Below, one piece after another: positions 1-10,757 of a DNA stretch of 64,000 bases (position 1 is the stretch's first letter; the number at the start of each line of letters is the position of its first letter). A model generated the notes under the pieces. That model ran no database searches, was not told the origin of the DNA, and worked only from the letters and a program-made list of their open reading frames with translations. The stretch is from Scedosporium boydii (Eukaryota; Ascomycota; Sordariomycetes; Microascales; Microascaceae): contig NJFT01000093.1 in the NCBI GenBank assembly GCA_002221725.1, forward strand, positions 1-64,000, in the 5' to 3' direction. The position numbers were made by a program, and so were the translations under genes.

Positions 1-698
1 CCCTCGAATCGAGATCCCCGAAAGCATTCCGTTCCACCGCGTTGAGACCCTTCGCCACCCACCCACCAGTGCCACCACCACCCACGCCCAACCTTAGCTC
101 CACCTGTCCGCCCTCCCCCCGCTTACCGACTAAGGGAACAAAGTATACCGGAAGGCAAAACAGGGAAAGGGAAGAGAATTTTTCGACGGAACTTAAAGCG
201 ACCATCGCCCTCCCTTGTCTTGAATCAATTTTGCTTTGCGCTCTTTTTTCCTATTTTTACTCTCTACTTCATTGCGCGGAGTTTTTCATTTGATTCATCA
301 AGAATTGCATCACCAAAAGAGGTGTGCTACCATACCAACCCATACAATACGATACCACACTAGAACGATACCACACCCCTTAATCAACGATACCCACATA
401 CAATAAAGACGCCATCTGTTTATATCAATCGAGGCGCAAGACACATTACGGAAGGCTGAACTTATACTTTCCAAAGACGAAGAAGAAACTCGGCGGGCGG
501 TATTCGATACTATATTTGCCCACCTAAAGACGAACCTGCGCGCATCGCCTTGTTGAGATCGCCATCTGCGACGTCGCACAACATCGACCGGCGCGAAGAC
601 CATCCACAAACACAAACTCACATCGCGAATATCCATCGCGAAAACACAGCGACAAGAAAGTCTCTATCCGTTTCCACTCAAACACAACCATCGCAATC
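1..698. other. gene-free 5' end of window
   Basis: I see no supportable coding region here. The part nearest the small gene at 699 is probably its promoter and 5' leader. Short frames are present but have no recognisable protein features. Confidence 0.5.
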
Positions 699-1046
699 AT
701 GGCTTCCCCATCATCAGATCATCAATACTACCTCGACTCCAGCAAGGAAATGAGCCCAGATTCGTTCCAGTGGATTGAGCCGATATCCATCGATGATGAT
801 GACATAATGTTTGGCGGAAAGTCGCTGAGCACATGGTACGAGGAGGACAGAAGCCGTCTTAGCGGCGTGTACTCCGACGAAGAGGAGAGGAGGGGCCGCT
901 CAAGGGTACGAGTCATTCCTGATTTCTTAGAGCCGGCGAAGGAGATGTGCGGAACTTGCGCTAATTTCCTGATACAGCACCGGACCTACTATTACTCGTC
1001 CAGCCACGGCAGCTCCAAGGCGCAACAATGTTCCAAGAAGAACTGA
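699..1046 (+). CDS. small acidic orphan protein (115 aa)
   Basis: Single-exon frame with an ATG in a good context (caatcATGgct) and a TGA stop. I do not recognise a family. The first half is rich in Ser, Asp and Glu, with a run of four Asp near residues 32-35 and an FGGKSLSTWYEED segment. The centre is charged and arginine-rich (EEERRGRSRVRV). The C-terminal part has a CGTC pair, a YYYSSSHGSSK stretch and a lysine-rich end with a further Cys. No signal peptide or membrane segment is visible. Non-random composition and clean termini favour a real gene, but a fortuitous frame is not excluded. A further exon in the downstream 3.5 kb is possible though I see none. Confidence 0.55.
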   Translation: MASPSSDHQYYLDSSKEMSPDSFQWIEPISIDDDDIMFGGKSLSTWYEEDRSRLSGVYSDEEERRGRSRVRVIPDFLEPAKEMCGTCANFLIQHRTYYYSSSHGSSKAQQCSKKN

Positions 1047-4000
1047 ACCACGCCTTTTTATCCCTTTTCACGGTGCTCGCGTCGGTTCTCGAGGTCCTAA
1101 ACTATGAAAGACCTTTTGATGCCGCGCCGCGTCCACCACTTTTGGTCGAAACCGAAACATATCTATTCCTTGCGGTCTGATTTTGGTCGACTCTGGAGTC
1201 AAATTCGGATAATCCCTGGCCACTGGTGTATACTCTTGTCTGGACCACTTTTGTTATTCCTGGGAATCTGCACCAACAAACATACAGCCTCGCGTACACA
1301 CGTCAACCTATACCCGCCCTTACCACGCTGGAGAACAGTGGTATCGTGGCATCCTTTTTTTTTTTTAATTTCCCTCTCTCTGTTTCATCTTTTTTTGCAT
1401 CAACAGCATCTTTCCGGCTCGGACTACCTTAGACGGATTCCTCAACTGGCTTGATATTCCCAAGGGGGTTTTTGGGATGCATTTCTCTTGTTAGCACTGG
1501 CGGGCGTTTTTTCGATACTTGTTTCTCTTTTTTCCTTCCTCTGCGTTTTTTATGTTCCCCGACGCTCGCTTGGTGATATATAGGTATTGCATCTTGTTTA
1601 GCATTTTCACTGCATCACTTGGGGGATCTTTACGGGGCGCTATGGCAAGAGAAAAACATGAGATTGGTTTTCTTGGTGCATCACTCTTGGAGAGAGGAAG
1701 AACTGGCTGGGCCTTTGCATTCGGGGGAGGCGGGAGTAGTGGTGGTGGTGGTGAAGAAGAGATTGGATCGAGAGTATGATTGAATGAAGTATATGATGTT
1801 CTCGTCCATGTGCTTTCTTCTGTTGAGTGTGTTGAGTGTGTGTGTATGAGTGTGTGTGTACAGTGAGTGTTTACTCGAGCTTGGCTGTTGTTGGATTTGC
1901 ATCTTTTTGCCTTTTCATGACCACTTGGCTTTGGTTTAGGTGTTTAGTGGGTTCGGAGGTCTTGTGTGCTTCCCTAGTCTGCCCGCCTCGACTGGCACAG
2001 CTCTTGGAAGCCTGATGTTTTCCTTTTGCTGCTATACCCTTTGACTTGCACGTTACGTTTCGTTTGATACTAGCATGGCGGTTACGACAATGGAGGTTTC
2101 TTTGCTAAGGAGATTACGTGATTATTGGACATGAGTTGCAACAGACACTCTTCTTGGTCCTTGTGGAGGAGTAATTAAGGGAATGTACTGCCAGAGCCGC
2201 CCCTGGATGGGCTTCTCAGATAGAGAAAGGAAACGGGAAGGAAATATATCTGGCAGAGGTAGAGCCATCCTCGTCGCTCAACTAATAGACTAATGCCTCG
2301 GCTACTCTTCTCATAGCAAAGATATATCTCGGATTTACTCTCGATCTTCTTTAGTGATGTCTATCTTGACTAGTCCATCAGTGCTTTTCCTTCTGGAAAG
2401 AAGGATGCGAGACATGTTTCGGGCATTAGACTTTTGCTTCCCTTTTTCCCGCCAAATTCTCCGGATCAAATGGAGGTATATCTTACTTGCGGGTTTAGTC
2501 TCTGTGCCTCGAGACAAGAAAAATAATTCTGCCGTGAACAGACTCCTTCATTTCCATTACATGAGTGTTTAATGCTCCTGCGCATGTGCAATGCATAGAC
2601 CCGGAAAAAAGAGTTGAGAGCAACCTTGACCTCACATCCCGCACGCCGAGGAATGTTCGGGGTTCGGGAGTGGGGGTCTTCCGAATCCCTCCGGTTGATC
2701 CGTACATTTCGGCAACGCACTGAAACAGTAACAATTTGAACGAGCGAGAAAGTGAACGCTGAACCCCCCACCGCCGCCGTGTCTAGGACTCGATGTGAAG
2801 CAAGTCTCACCTTCAAAGTAAGATATTCTCCATGAGGTCTCCACGAGACCTACACCAGACTCAAAACCTACCCAATTCCGCAAGACGCGCATGCTTCGCG
2901 AAATAAACGTAATTAAAACGTAATTAATCCTAACGGTGTAGCCATGGGTCTTCTGTTTTGCCTTTTCCCCCTATGCAAGGTACACGAGGTCATGATGAAG
3001 TGTCTTGGAGGGCAGCACGAAGGGGGGCGTGTGACTGGCGCCACGGAGCCGGAAGTCGAAGCGTGGACAACGACGTCACCGGCGCCTGTGACCACGACAG
3101 GGAGAGACAAGAGGGAGGGCGTGGCTGGGTCAGGCATCATCATCTTATCTCAAATCTTCAAGCGCAACGACCTCGACGTCAATAAGGTGAGGCTTTCCTC
3201 TCTTTTTTGTGAGGCACCCCCCAGCCCTGTCGCCTCTTTACGATAGGTAATCATCAGATGCAGGATTGGATGGGTCCCCTGTGCCGTTCCTTTCTTCGTA
3301 TTTTCATGTTTTCATGGGCATCTTCTCCGATCTTTCATCTATCCGACCGATCCGCGAAAAGCCCCGCGGGTGCGCGGAGAAGTACGATTGCCTCGTTCGA
3401 TGGGGTTCCTCAGGCCACGCCTGCATCCCAGACCGCGACTTGTTTCTTTTTTCACTTTCACGTTTCCCCAGAAAAATATTATGCCAGCAGCGTTAAGTGT
3501 AGATCGTGATAGGCACGTTCCCCTCCCCTCATTTTTCTAAAACGCAGCATGACCGGCACCACACTTTTTTTTTTCTCCCTTGGTGGCTCCCGGGCGGCGC
3601 CGGATGTGTCGGGGTGCTATGGCGGATGGCTCGCATGACCTTTTGTTTTCCGTTTCAATTTTTTTCTTCTCTTTTTCTTATCACAGCGAAGGGGATGGTG
3701 AAGGGACGGTAGACACCTTGAGGGATATTTTGGATTTTCCGTAAATTTGTTTAAAAAAATCAGTGTAAAATAATTTCTTCAATCAAAGAGAGCAAAGGAC
3801 CCTGAAAATAAAAATAATAATGATCATGTTGCGATGCGGTGAGGGAGGCGACGTAGCCGTGATGTCATGCAAACACTTATGATTCGATCCACGTAGAAAC
3901 AGAGCAAAAACAGCAGCATCAAGAGCAAAAAAAGACAGCAAAATAGTCTCCTAAACATATCCTTTTCACAAGCCCCAAACTCTCTTCTTCTGACATCGGC

Positions 4001-4620
4001 GGTAGCCGTTAGGATGGACAGACAAACGCACCCGTTACATCTAGACCGCGTTACATTATTTTCCCTTATTTTCATAAAAAAAAAAACGTGTCTGGTCCGA
4101 CGCCGGGGTTCGGATACACAGACGTCATGAGGCTTCCGCTGCTTCCCACACACCCCTCCTCGCTTCATCCCTTGTTTCTTCTTTGATCAGTTTTTGCGTA
4201 CAAGTAGGAGGGTCAACCCGCCACTCCCGGATGATGCGCTTAAACGTGTGAACTACTTGCATGTTTCTCTTTTATGCTTTGCACTCATATTACTCGATAG
4301 AGGTCGAAGATTAAAAACGGGAATAGACTGGAGATCATAGTTTCTTTTCCACATGAACCATATTCTTTATATTGGTACCTTCCGCCAATCGCCACCTCGT
4401 GGTCCTTGGGCTTTCTTTTCATTTCTCTCAACCCAAAACCTCCATTCTTCAAACATTTGAATATACATACAACCCTGAGAAAAGGTCCATCGGTCCGTTT
4501 ATCCTAGGGTCCCAACTCTATATACATACAACCATACCATCCTAGTAGCGCCAAGAGTCTACTCAAACCTCTTTCGTCGTTACAAAAAGAAACCACCGAG
4601 AGCCGTGAAAGTTACCCACA
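1047..4620. other. 3.6 kb without recognisable gene
   Basis: Long pyrimidine-rich spacer with T runs near 1361 and 3566 and a GT-rich simple tract near 1825-1862. Many short frames occur on both strands but none has recognisable features or joins to another across good splice sites. The last few hundred bases, AT-rich with CCAAT-like and pyrimidine stretches, probably hold the promoter of the gene at 4621. Confidence 0.5.
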
Positions 4621-5236
4621 ATGAGCCACACAGAATCCCGACACCACCACACACTCCTCCACTCCTCCGCGTCCCTCAATCCCGGCGGTCGCATCGCCGA
4701 CTGGATCGCACCGGCCAGCAAAGTCCACGAAGACCATCAGAGCGCGCCGCACGCAATGGCGCATGACTCGGCCGAGGAGAGCGAGGAGGACGTGCCTCCG
4801 CCGCTGCAGTCGATGAGGTCCGGACATGAAGAGCACCGGCCTGGCTCGACGCACAGGAGGATTTCGTCGGCCACGGACGACGAGTCGACGAGGGAATTGT
4901 GGCTGAGGATGGTGGAGCTGCAGCAGCGGTATGGGTGCTATAAGTCGGCGAGGATGCATGCTGCTGCTAGTATGGGGGAGGTCACCGACTTTATGCGTAT
5001 GTTTTTACCTCCTGTCACATGTTTGTGAAAGAGTGAAACAGGGAATTGAGTGGCCTTGCTAACGGATTCGTATAGCGTCGAGGGTCTGCTTGGACCTTCT
5101 CAACGATGGTCTCGAGACGGCTGACTTGCCCCCCGAGGGCTGGAAGATACTCGGCAAGTTTGTTTCTGATGAGCCGCAGGAGCCGAGGGAGAGACAGAGG
5201 CGGTGGAAGGTTTGGAAGAACCATCACCATTCGTGA
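4621..5236 (+). CDS. two-exon fungal orphan protein (178 aa)
   Basis: Exons 4621..4996 and 5076..5236. The 79-bp intron has a GTATGT donor, a tgCTAACgg branch site and a TATAG acceptor. Splicing joins ...TDFM to PSRVCLDLLNDG and gives 178 residues. The N-terminal half is His-, Ser- and Glu-rich and probably disordered. The C-terminal half is compact: ELWLRMVELQQRYGCYKSARM suggests an amphipathic helix, followed by DLPPEGWKILGKF and a basic tail ending KNHHHS. I do not recognise the family and assign no function. The canonical intron, which changes an otherwise unrelated reading frame into a continuation of the same composition, is the best evidence that it is real. Its 3' end faces the 3' end of the PSF3 gene about 500 bp away. 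Confidence 0.72.
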
Positions 5237-5740
5237 GAGCTTCGGGGCCATGTCTGGGCTATCTCTGCATAGACCGGGTAGCATTGTTTCGTGAAGGATG
5301 TTCGCATGGCGGGTCAAGGTGGGCATTTGGAAGGCGGGAGCGAGCTTTGTGTTTCGATACCCCTGATGGAAAATGGTCGAGGGCTGGGCTGGGTCTGGCA
5401 TTGTCGGCGAAGAAAAGTTATTGGGTCGGCGCTGGCGTTTGTTTTTGTTTTCGTCTTTCTCCTTTCTCCTTTCCGTAGGTGATACGTTCCTTGGAGGGAC
5501 AATATAAACTAAGATTGATTGTACGTCGTTTTCCTCAGCGTATTGTCGCGAACATCGCTGTGACTCGGCGAGGAGGTTCGGTATTCGAGAGCTGACTGAT
5601 GTTCGAATCGCCGTGGGCCGGGAAGAAGAAAACGTCGAAGTGAGCTGGCGAACTCAAGGCTTAGCCCGCCATTCGGTGTGTTGTAGGGCGGGACTATCAA
5701 CAAGCCCGGCGAAATAGCCAACTTCACCTCTTCCTTAACC
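5237..5740. other. spacer between convergent genes
   Basis: About 500 bp between two 3' ends. It should contain both 3' UTRs. No gene is visible. Confidence 0.5.
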
Positions 5741-6359
5741 TCAACTCTTCTTCACATTCTCCATCCACTCTTTCGTCCCCTTAGCCCCCTCATGCGCCTT
5801 CCTAAACAACCCTCTCTCCCACTCATCCAACCCCCTCAGAAACTCCTCCCCGGCACCACCAACAGGAACATCATCCCCTACCTTCCCCGCATGCAACCCA
5901 ACCTCCGCAGCCCTAACAACAAACGTCTTCCTCAACACCTCAGCAAGCTCCTTATCCTCGAATAAATCCAACATCCGCGTCCCCAACCCGTAAAAGTGCG
6001 CGCTCTGATCGCGCAGCGGGACGGCGCGCGGGTCGGCCTTGAGGGCTTGCACGACTTCGGTGGAGAGCGCGGCGGGGGGGCTCATGGTTACGGGGGGCTT
6101 GGCGTCTTCGCCTGTGGAGGAGATTGCGAGCATTTCGGCGAGCCAGAGGGGGAGGGTAAGGTTTGTGCCGGATTTGAGCGGTTGGGAGGGGTTGTTGTCC
6201 AGGTGGCCGAGGTCGGGGACGTCGAGTTCGAATTTGCAGGGGACTTTCTGTTTGTCGCGTGTTAGTTGGGGAAAAGGTTGGGGAGTTGGTGGGCGAAGAG
6301 GGGGGTATGGTGCTTACTTCTGCCTCTGTGAGGATCGCGTCTATGTCGTAGTAGGACAT
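5741..6359 (-). CDS. PSF3: GINS complex subunit Psf3
   Basis: Exons on the minus strand are 6318..6359 and 5741..6247, with a 70-bp intron (GTAAGC donor, AACAG acceptor). The 182-residue product starts MSYYDIDAILTEAE and continues KVPCKFELDVPDLG, the signature N-terminus of Psf3. It is followed by PLWLAEMLA and the helical GINS core ending in a basic tail. By family knowledge Psf3 forms the Sld5-Psf1-Psf2-Psf3 complex, which with Cdc45 and Mcm2-7 makes the CMG replicative helicase, acting in the nucleus. The length is normal for fungi. The first exon encodes only 14 residues, so a gene finder could miss it and start instead at the internal Met of WLAEML. The gene is divergent from SOD2 across about 700 bp. 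Confidence 0.92.
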
Positions 6360-7066
6360 TGTGAGCGGGTGTATATAGGCGGTGTTGGAAAAGCAATTGT
6401 ATGCTGTGGCTGCGGTGGCTGCGGCAAGATGTAAATTAGAGAATGTTCAAGAGGTCCTCCTTGTTCGATCTTTTCGATCTTGACGACGCGACTCTGAAAT
6501 CTAATTAAGTCTCCGCTGCGGGGTGGGATCGCGGCAGCTGGCAGCTGCCCAGTAGACATCAAGGAACAGGGTATTACAAATACTAGACGGAGCTTGCGCC
6601 ACAGCTCTACGCCACTAGCCACAGTACTTCTTGCCACGCCCCAGACATGTGCCAGAAGATGTAGTGTAACTCAGTACCGAGCATTGCCGCGGAGACAAGC
6701 TCTTTGGATGACGAAGTACGAATTCTGGTGGAGCAGTCAGAGCTCCCCCAGTTTCGGAGACAGTTGATGCAATCTTGGCAGCAGAATATTATCAATTGGC
6801 CAAAGGTGTGACGACATTTCTCCCACCTTCTCCTCTCTTCGTGTCTTTCATCAGTTCATCGCCAATTCATCAACCCGGTCTCTTCCTCTTATAACCCTCT
6901 TCAACCCCGAGTCGACTTTCGTTTTCAATTGATAGCAAAGGTATGCGATTCGCATCAAATTACACTCGCTAGACACATTCTCCCAGCTGTCTTGAAGCTG
7001 TCCACTAACAATTTTTTTTTCTGATTCCTGCCCACTGCATAGCTTCCACGATCACACAACACAAAA
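6360..7066. promoter_or_regulatory. divergent PSF3 / SOD2 promoter region
   Basis: A 707-bp interval between two divergent starts that must hold both promoters. The SOD2 leader side has CT-rich tracts (6820-6900), which are common upstream of fungal transcription starts. I see no specific operator motif I would stand behind. Confidence 0.5.
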
Positions 7067-8027
7067 ATGTCTTTCTCGCTTCTACGAACCACTCCCGCTC
7101 TCCGAGCTGCCCTCAGGGCTGGCGCCGCGAGGCCCGTCGCCGCTCTTTCCGGCACCAGTTTCGCCCGTGGAAAGGCGACTCTTCCTGATCTCCCATGTTA
7201 GTATTCTCATGATGCTATCTCAGCTTCCGATTAGCTCCGAGCAAGATCCGATCCGGCATATGTCAGCGACCAACATAACCCGGCATCAGCGGACCAAAAG
7301 CTCCCGTTGCTTTGAGTCACTCTTATTGCAGTTGCATTAGTAAAACCGGAGAGAGGATACCGATTACTAACTCCGTTCGTTCGTCGTAGACGACTACAAT
7401 GCTCTCGAGCCCTACATTAGCGCCAAGATCATGGAGCTCCACCACTCCAAGCACCACCAGACCTACGTCAATGGCTTCAACGCCGCTCTCCAGGCCATCG
7501 CCGAGGCCGAGTCCAAGGGCGATTTGACCAAGGCTGCGGCGCAAGCTCCCCTTATCAACTTCCACGGTGGTGGCCACGTGAACCACTCTCTCTTCTGGGA
7601 GAACCTGGCTCCTAGCAGCCGTGACGGTGGTGGTGAGCCCTCTGGCGCTCTCAGGGTGAGTTTCGCTTCTGTTTTGTCGATTCCCTCCCCTTGACGTCTA
7701 GTTTGCTAACCGATGCGTGCGTGTTAGTCCGCCATCGACGAGGACTTTGGCTCCTTCGACGCCCTCCGCAAGGAGGTCAACGCCGCTCTCGCCGGCATCC
7801 AGGGCAGCGGCTGGGCCTGGCTCGTCAAGGACAAGACCACCGGCACCCTGAGCGTCGTCACCCGCGCGAACCAGGACCCCGTCACCGGCAACCTCGCTCC
7901 TCTCCTTGGTATCGACGCGTGGGAGCACGCCTACTACCTCCAGTATGAGAACCGCAAGGCCGAGTACTTTGACGCCATCTGGAACGTCCTCAACTGGAAG
8001 AGTGTTGCTCAGAGGTTCGAGAAGTAA
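7067..8027 (+). CDS. SOD2: mitochondrial manganese superoxide dismutase
   Basis: Exons 7067..7196, 7390..7655 and 7728..8027 (introns 193 and 72 bp, each with a CTAAC branch site) give 231 residues. Residues 1-35 are rich in Arg, Ala and Ser without acids, a typical mitochondrial presequence; the mature protein starts near TLPDLPYDY. Metal ligands by family alignment are His61 (LHHSKHH), His109 (GGGHVNHS), Asp195 and His199 (DAWEHAYY). The glycine-rich GGGHVNHS form is the Mn type. It converts superoxide to hydrogen peroxide and oxygen in the matrix. The first intron falls inside the codon for Tyr of LPYDYNALE. Nothing is missing or truncated. Confidence 0.96.
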
Positions 8028-8370
8028 GCGGAAGGGTGGAAGAAGATGAAAGGTTATGAGCCGTGTATATTAGGCGAGGGAAGGGCTGCGTTTATGTGAT
8101 GTGGCAGGGACATCGAAAAATATATAAGCTCCACACGGGGCATTGCCAACTTGATGATATAAATTGATTCTTTTTCTAATTTGTGGTGTCGGGAGGATCT
8201 TCTGTGACTGGCTGACCCACTGGTGCAATGGGAGAAAGTGAAGCACGCGGGCAGGGGGTCGCTGAGGCTCTCTGGTGAGTCCCCCGCCGAAGAAAATGAA
8301 GACTTTCAACAATAGGTAAGCTGGTGAACTATTAGATGGGTAGCACTAAATTACTAGTATTTTTCTTAGA
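8028..8370. other. spacer between SOD2 and hydrolase
   Basis: Short interval between two convergent 3' ends. Probably both 3' UTRs; no gene seen. Confidence 0.5.
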
Positions 8371-9279
8371 CTACAGTTCCCCTTCTCTGATGGTCCATCC
8401 GACCTTCGTCCGAATGAACCCAACAATGTCATCAATCTCATCAGGAATCTTATACCAATGACCCTGACCCTCATAACTTTTCCAATCAGCCTGGAACCCA
8501 ATGGACTTTAGCGTTTCAAAAGCCTGTTCTCCGAGCCTGGGGCGAATCTTCTCGTCCGCGGCCCCATGGCCGAGAAATACCGGCGTGAGAATAGCCGATG
8601 CCTCCCTGCTGGGTGGGTTCCCATCGTCGATATCCAGCGAATCCCTGACATAACTGGCAACCTTGACCACTGGGTCTGCTGGCTCGTCATCTTCTTCACC
8701 GTTATCCGAATCGCCCAACGGATTGTCCTCGTCGCTTGTGGAATCCTCGGCCCTTTCTTTGATGAGGGGCTCAATGTCATGTCTAAGAGGTAGCCATCCG
8801 CTCATTCCGATGAAACCGCCTATGGGGAAGTTGATAGCGAGAAGACATATCAGAGCCATCGCGCACCCCTGGCTAAGTCCGCCGAGGATGACGTTCTCGG
8901 GCGACACCTCGTTAGCCTCCCGGTTGAGTATGGCGAGAATCTCTCCGTACGACTCTTCAAGACCCTGGAGTTGCGTGTGACTCCGGTGAGAAGGGCCATC
9001 CAGCGACGCGATATCGAACCACTGGGTTAGTTTCGCGCGATGGAATGCGCTTGAGCGACGGCGCTTCGCTGTCGGGAAGATGAATCTTGCCCCCGGGAGA
9101 AGGTCGGGGAGCGTCTTGCCGTTGGAAGAAACACCGGTTTGGAGGAGCTCGGATCCAAATTTTGGGCCGTTGGAGCCGAGGCCGTGGAGGAGGATGAGGG
9201 TGTGAGTGTGGTGGGATGATGGCTCCACGATGTAGGGGGTTGTGAGGCCTGCCCGGCCTTCGGTTGTTGGGTTATCCAT
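8371..9279 (-). CDS. acyl-protein thioesterase / carboxylesterase-like hydrolase
   Basis: Single exon, 302 residues from the ATG at 9279 (MDNPTTEGRAG). The frame stays open upstream, but the extra 60 residues are low-complexity and look like leader. The fold is the phospholipase/carboxylesterase alpha/beta hydrolase family: LILLHGLGSNG (oxyanion loop), the nucleophile elbow GGLSQG, the GHGAADEKI segment carrying the acid and GQGHWY carrying the histidine. Family members remove palmitate from proteins or hydrolyse small esters. It is longer than the usual 220-240 residues because of an acidic insert of roughly 50 residues (around EDSTSDEDNPLGDSDNGEEDD) between the core and the acid residue. 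It could equally be an uncharacterised esterase; the exact substrate cannot be read from sequence. Confidence 0.85.
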   Translation of the reverse strand: MDNPTTEGRAGLTTPYIVEPSSHHTHTLILLHGLGSNGPKFGSELLQTGVSSNGKTLPDLLPGARFIFPTAKRRRSSAFHRAKLTQWFDIASLDGPSHRSHTQLQGLEESYGEILAILNREANEVSPENVILGGLSQGCAMALICLLAINFPIGGFIGMSGWLPLRHDIEPLIKERAEDSTSDEDNPLGDSDNGEEDDEPADPVVKVASYVRDSLDIDDGNPPSREASAILTPVFLGHGAADEKIRPRLGEQAFETLKSIGFQADWKSYEGQGHWYKIPDEIDDIVGFIRTKVGWTIREGEL

Positions 9280-10200
9280 TGTAAGCCGTGAGTGAAGCGA
9301 TATTTCTTGGAAGGAGGGATCTATTTCTATGGAGTAGATGTTACACCGAAAGGGAGGGAAGGGCGATGATGATAATTGGGGGTTGATAGCGGAGAGAGGA
9401 GGGGAATGTTCGTTCAATGTCGGGTTGTGCTGCTTGGTTCCAACAGTCTGGGACACCAATCAACTTGAGGACTCGAGGACCAACACCTGCAGTTGGACCA
9501 TCGCTTCAGTCTGACTTCTTTCCAATTCATTTTCTACTAACACATATGCTTTCTTACTTACACGATTTTAGGAACATACCATTTCACTTTCCAAACCAGC
9601 GAGAAGAGTGGATTGAGAGAATATTGATGTTAATATTAGCACTCCAGCCATCACATCTTCCAAAGCATGGATTTGTCTCTTTGAGCACAACGGCCACGGG
9701 GCGAATGGTTACCAAGAAAGAACCCGCTCGATCGACTTGGTTTCCCCATCCCGGAGCGCTACCCGTCTATCACCTGACGGCGAGACCGGGATCAAGAGGG
9801 GCGGATAGATACGCAAGCCTGAGACGACGACTATGGAAATCGGCCGCCGAAGTACTTGCATCCCCGTACCGGAGGCGCATAGTGGAGACGAGATCGAAGA
9901 CACGGAATCCGTATGCAACCGTCATGGGTTCATTCACGGCAATCGGACGAGACATGGGCGTCGTGTGTCCGGAGATGCCGAGCAGTCTAGCATCCAGTAG
10001 CTCCGCGATTATTTCGACGAACTTCCGAGAAAACCAAGCAGGTCCGTCGGAGGGATAGATGGCTCTGGGTGCGTGGGCCAGATCTTCCCGGGCGATGTCA
10101 ACGAGTCGTGAACCTACGAAGACGAAGACGAAGCCAACCTAGCCCTTGTCAAGGCGTGGATGACTATATCCAGATGGCCTTTATACGTCTTCTTCGCTAA
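9280..10200. other. gene-free stretch upstream of the hydrolase
   Basis: Contains the hydrolase promoter and about 600 bp leading to the pseudogene remnants at 10.2 kb. A 213-codon frame on the plus strand (9417-10058) overlaps the promoter, has no recognisable motif and is not annotated as a gene. Confidence 0.4.
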
Positions 10201-10305
10201 ATGCAGCACGGCGTCGTAAGTGACCATGGGATTGTCAAGATGCACAGCGATTTTACGCTAGGGAACATGGTTGTTGATAACGTTGCGATTGTAGATTGGC
10301 GGATG
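10201..10305 (+). pseudogene. remnant of an APH-type phosphotransferase (kinase fold)
   Basis: About 35 codons show HSDFTLGNMVV followed by AIVDW. This matches the spacing of the HGDxxxxN catalytic loop and the downstream (I/V)DW metal-binding segment of fungal aminoglycoside-phosphotransferase-like proteins, with Gly changed to Ser in the loop. Upstream sequence in this frame is closed by a stop at 10198-10200, and no N-lobe is visible. Downstream the frame is displaced by argininosuccinate lyase sequence. It is therefore a fragment and not a functional gene. The match is short, so the family call is moderate only. Confidence 0.45.
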
Positions 10306-10757
10306 TCCAGGAGAGCGTCGAGCCCATGCTCGACCACGTCAAGACTATCGGCGACAGCACCCAGATTGCCGAGGGCGTTCTCGCCACGCTGAAGATCCTG
10401 TCCGAGAAGATGCGCGCTGCGCTTGACCCCTTCGTGTTAGCTACCGATCTCGCCGATTACCTCGTCCGTAAGGGCGTGCCGTTCCGAGAGACCCACCACA
10501 TCTCCGGTCGGTGCGTAGCGTTGTCCGAGCAGACGGGCATACCTATGAACGAGCTCAGCTACGAACAGTTCGAGGGTGTGGATGAGAGGTTCGGTGAGGA
10601 TATTAAGAATGTGTTCAACTACGGTACGAGCGTGGAGATGAGGGCGGCGAAGGGTGGCACTAGCACGTCGAGCATGTTTGAGCAGGTCAAGGTGCTAAAG
10701 AGCATGCTTCAGGAGGCGTGCCCCCTTTCAATGGTCACTGTTTTCTGTTCCACTTGA
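10299..10757 (+). pseudogene. C-terminal fragment of argininosuccinate lyase
   Basis: An open frame of about 150 codons matches the C-terminal third of argininosuccinate lyase (L-argininosuccinate to arginine and fumarate, urea/arginine pathway). Visible landmarks are DVQESVEPMLDHVKTI, ATDLADYLVRKGVPFRETHH, SGRCVALSE and the tail SVEMRAAKGGTSTSS. The full enzyme is about 460 residues; the N-terminal two-thirds, including the conserved GSSxMPxKxNP signature loop, are absent. Similarity begins abruptly next to the kinase-like scrap, in a different frame. The segment has no internal stop or frameshift and its codons look normal, so it is either a recent partial duplication or still transcribed. 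The genuine ARG4-type gene must lie elsewhere. Confidence 0.75.

Noticed and set aside
9417..10058. 213-codon plus-strand frame
   Set aside because: Overlaps the hydrolase promoter, no recognisable domain, composition unlike neighbouring proteins.
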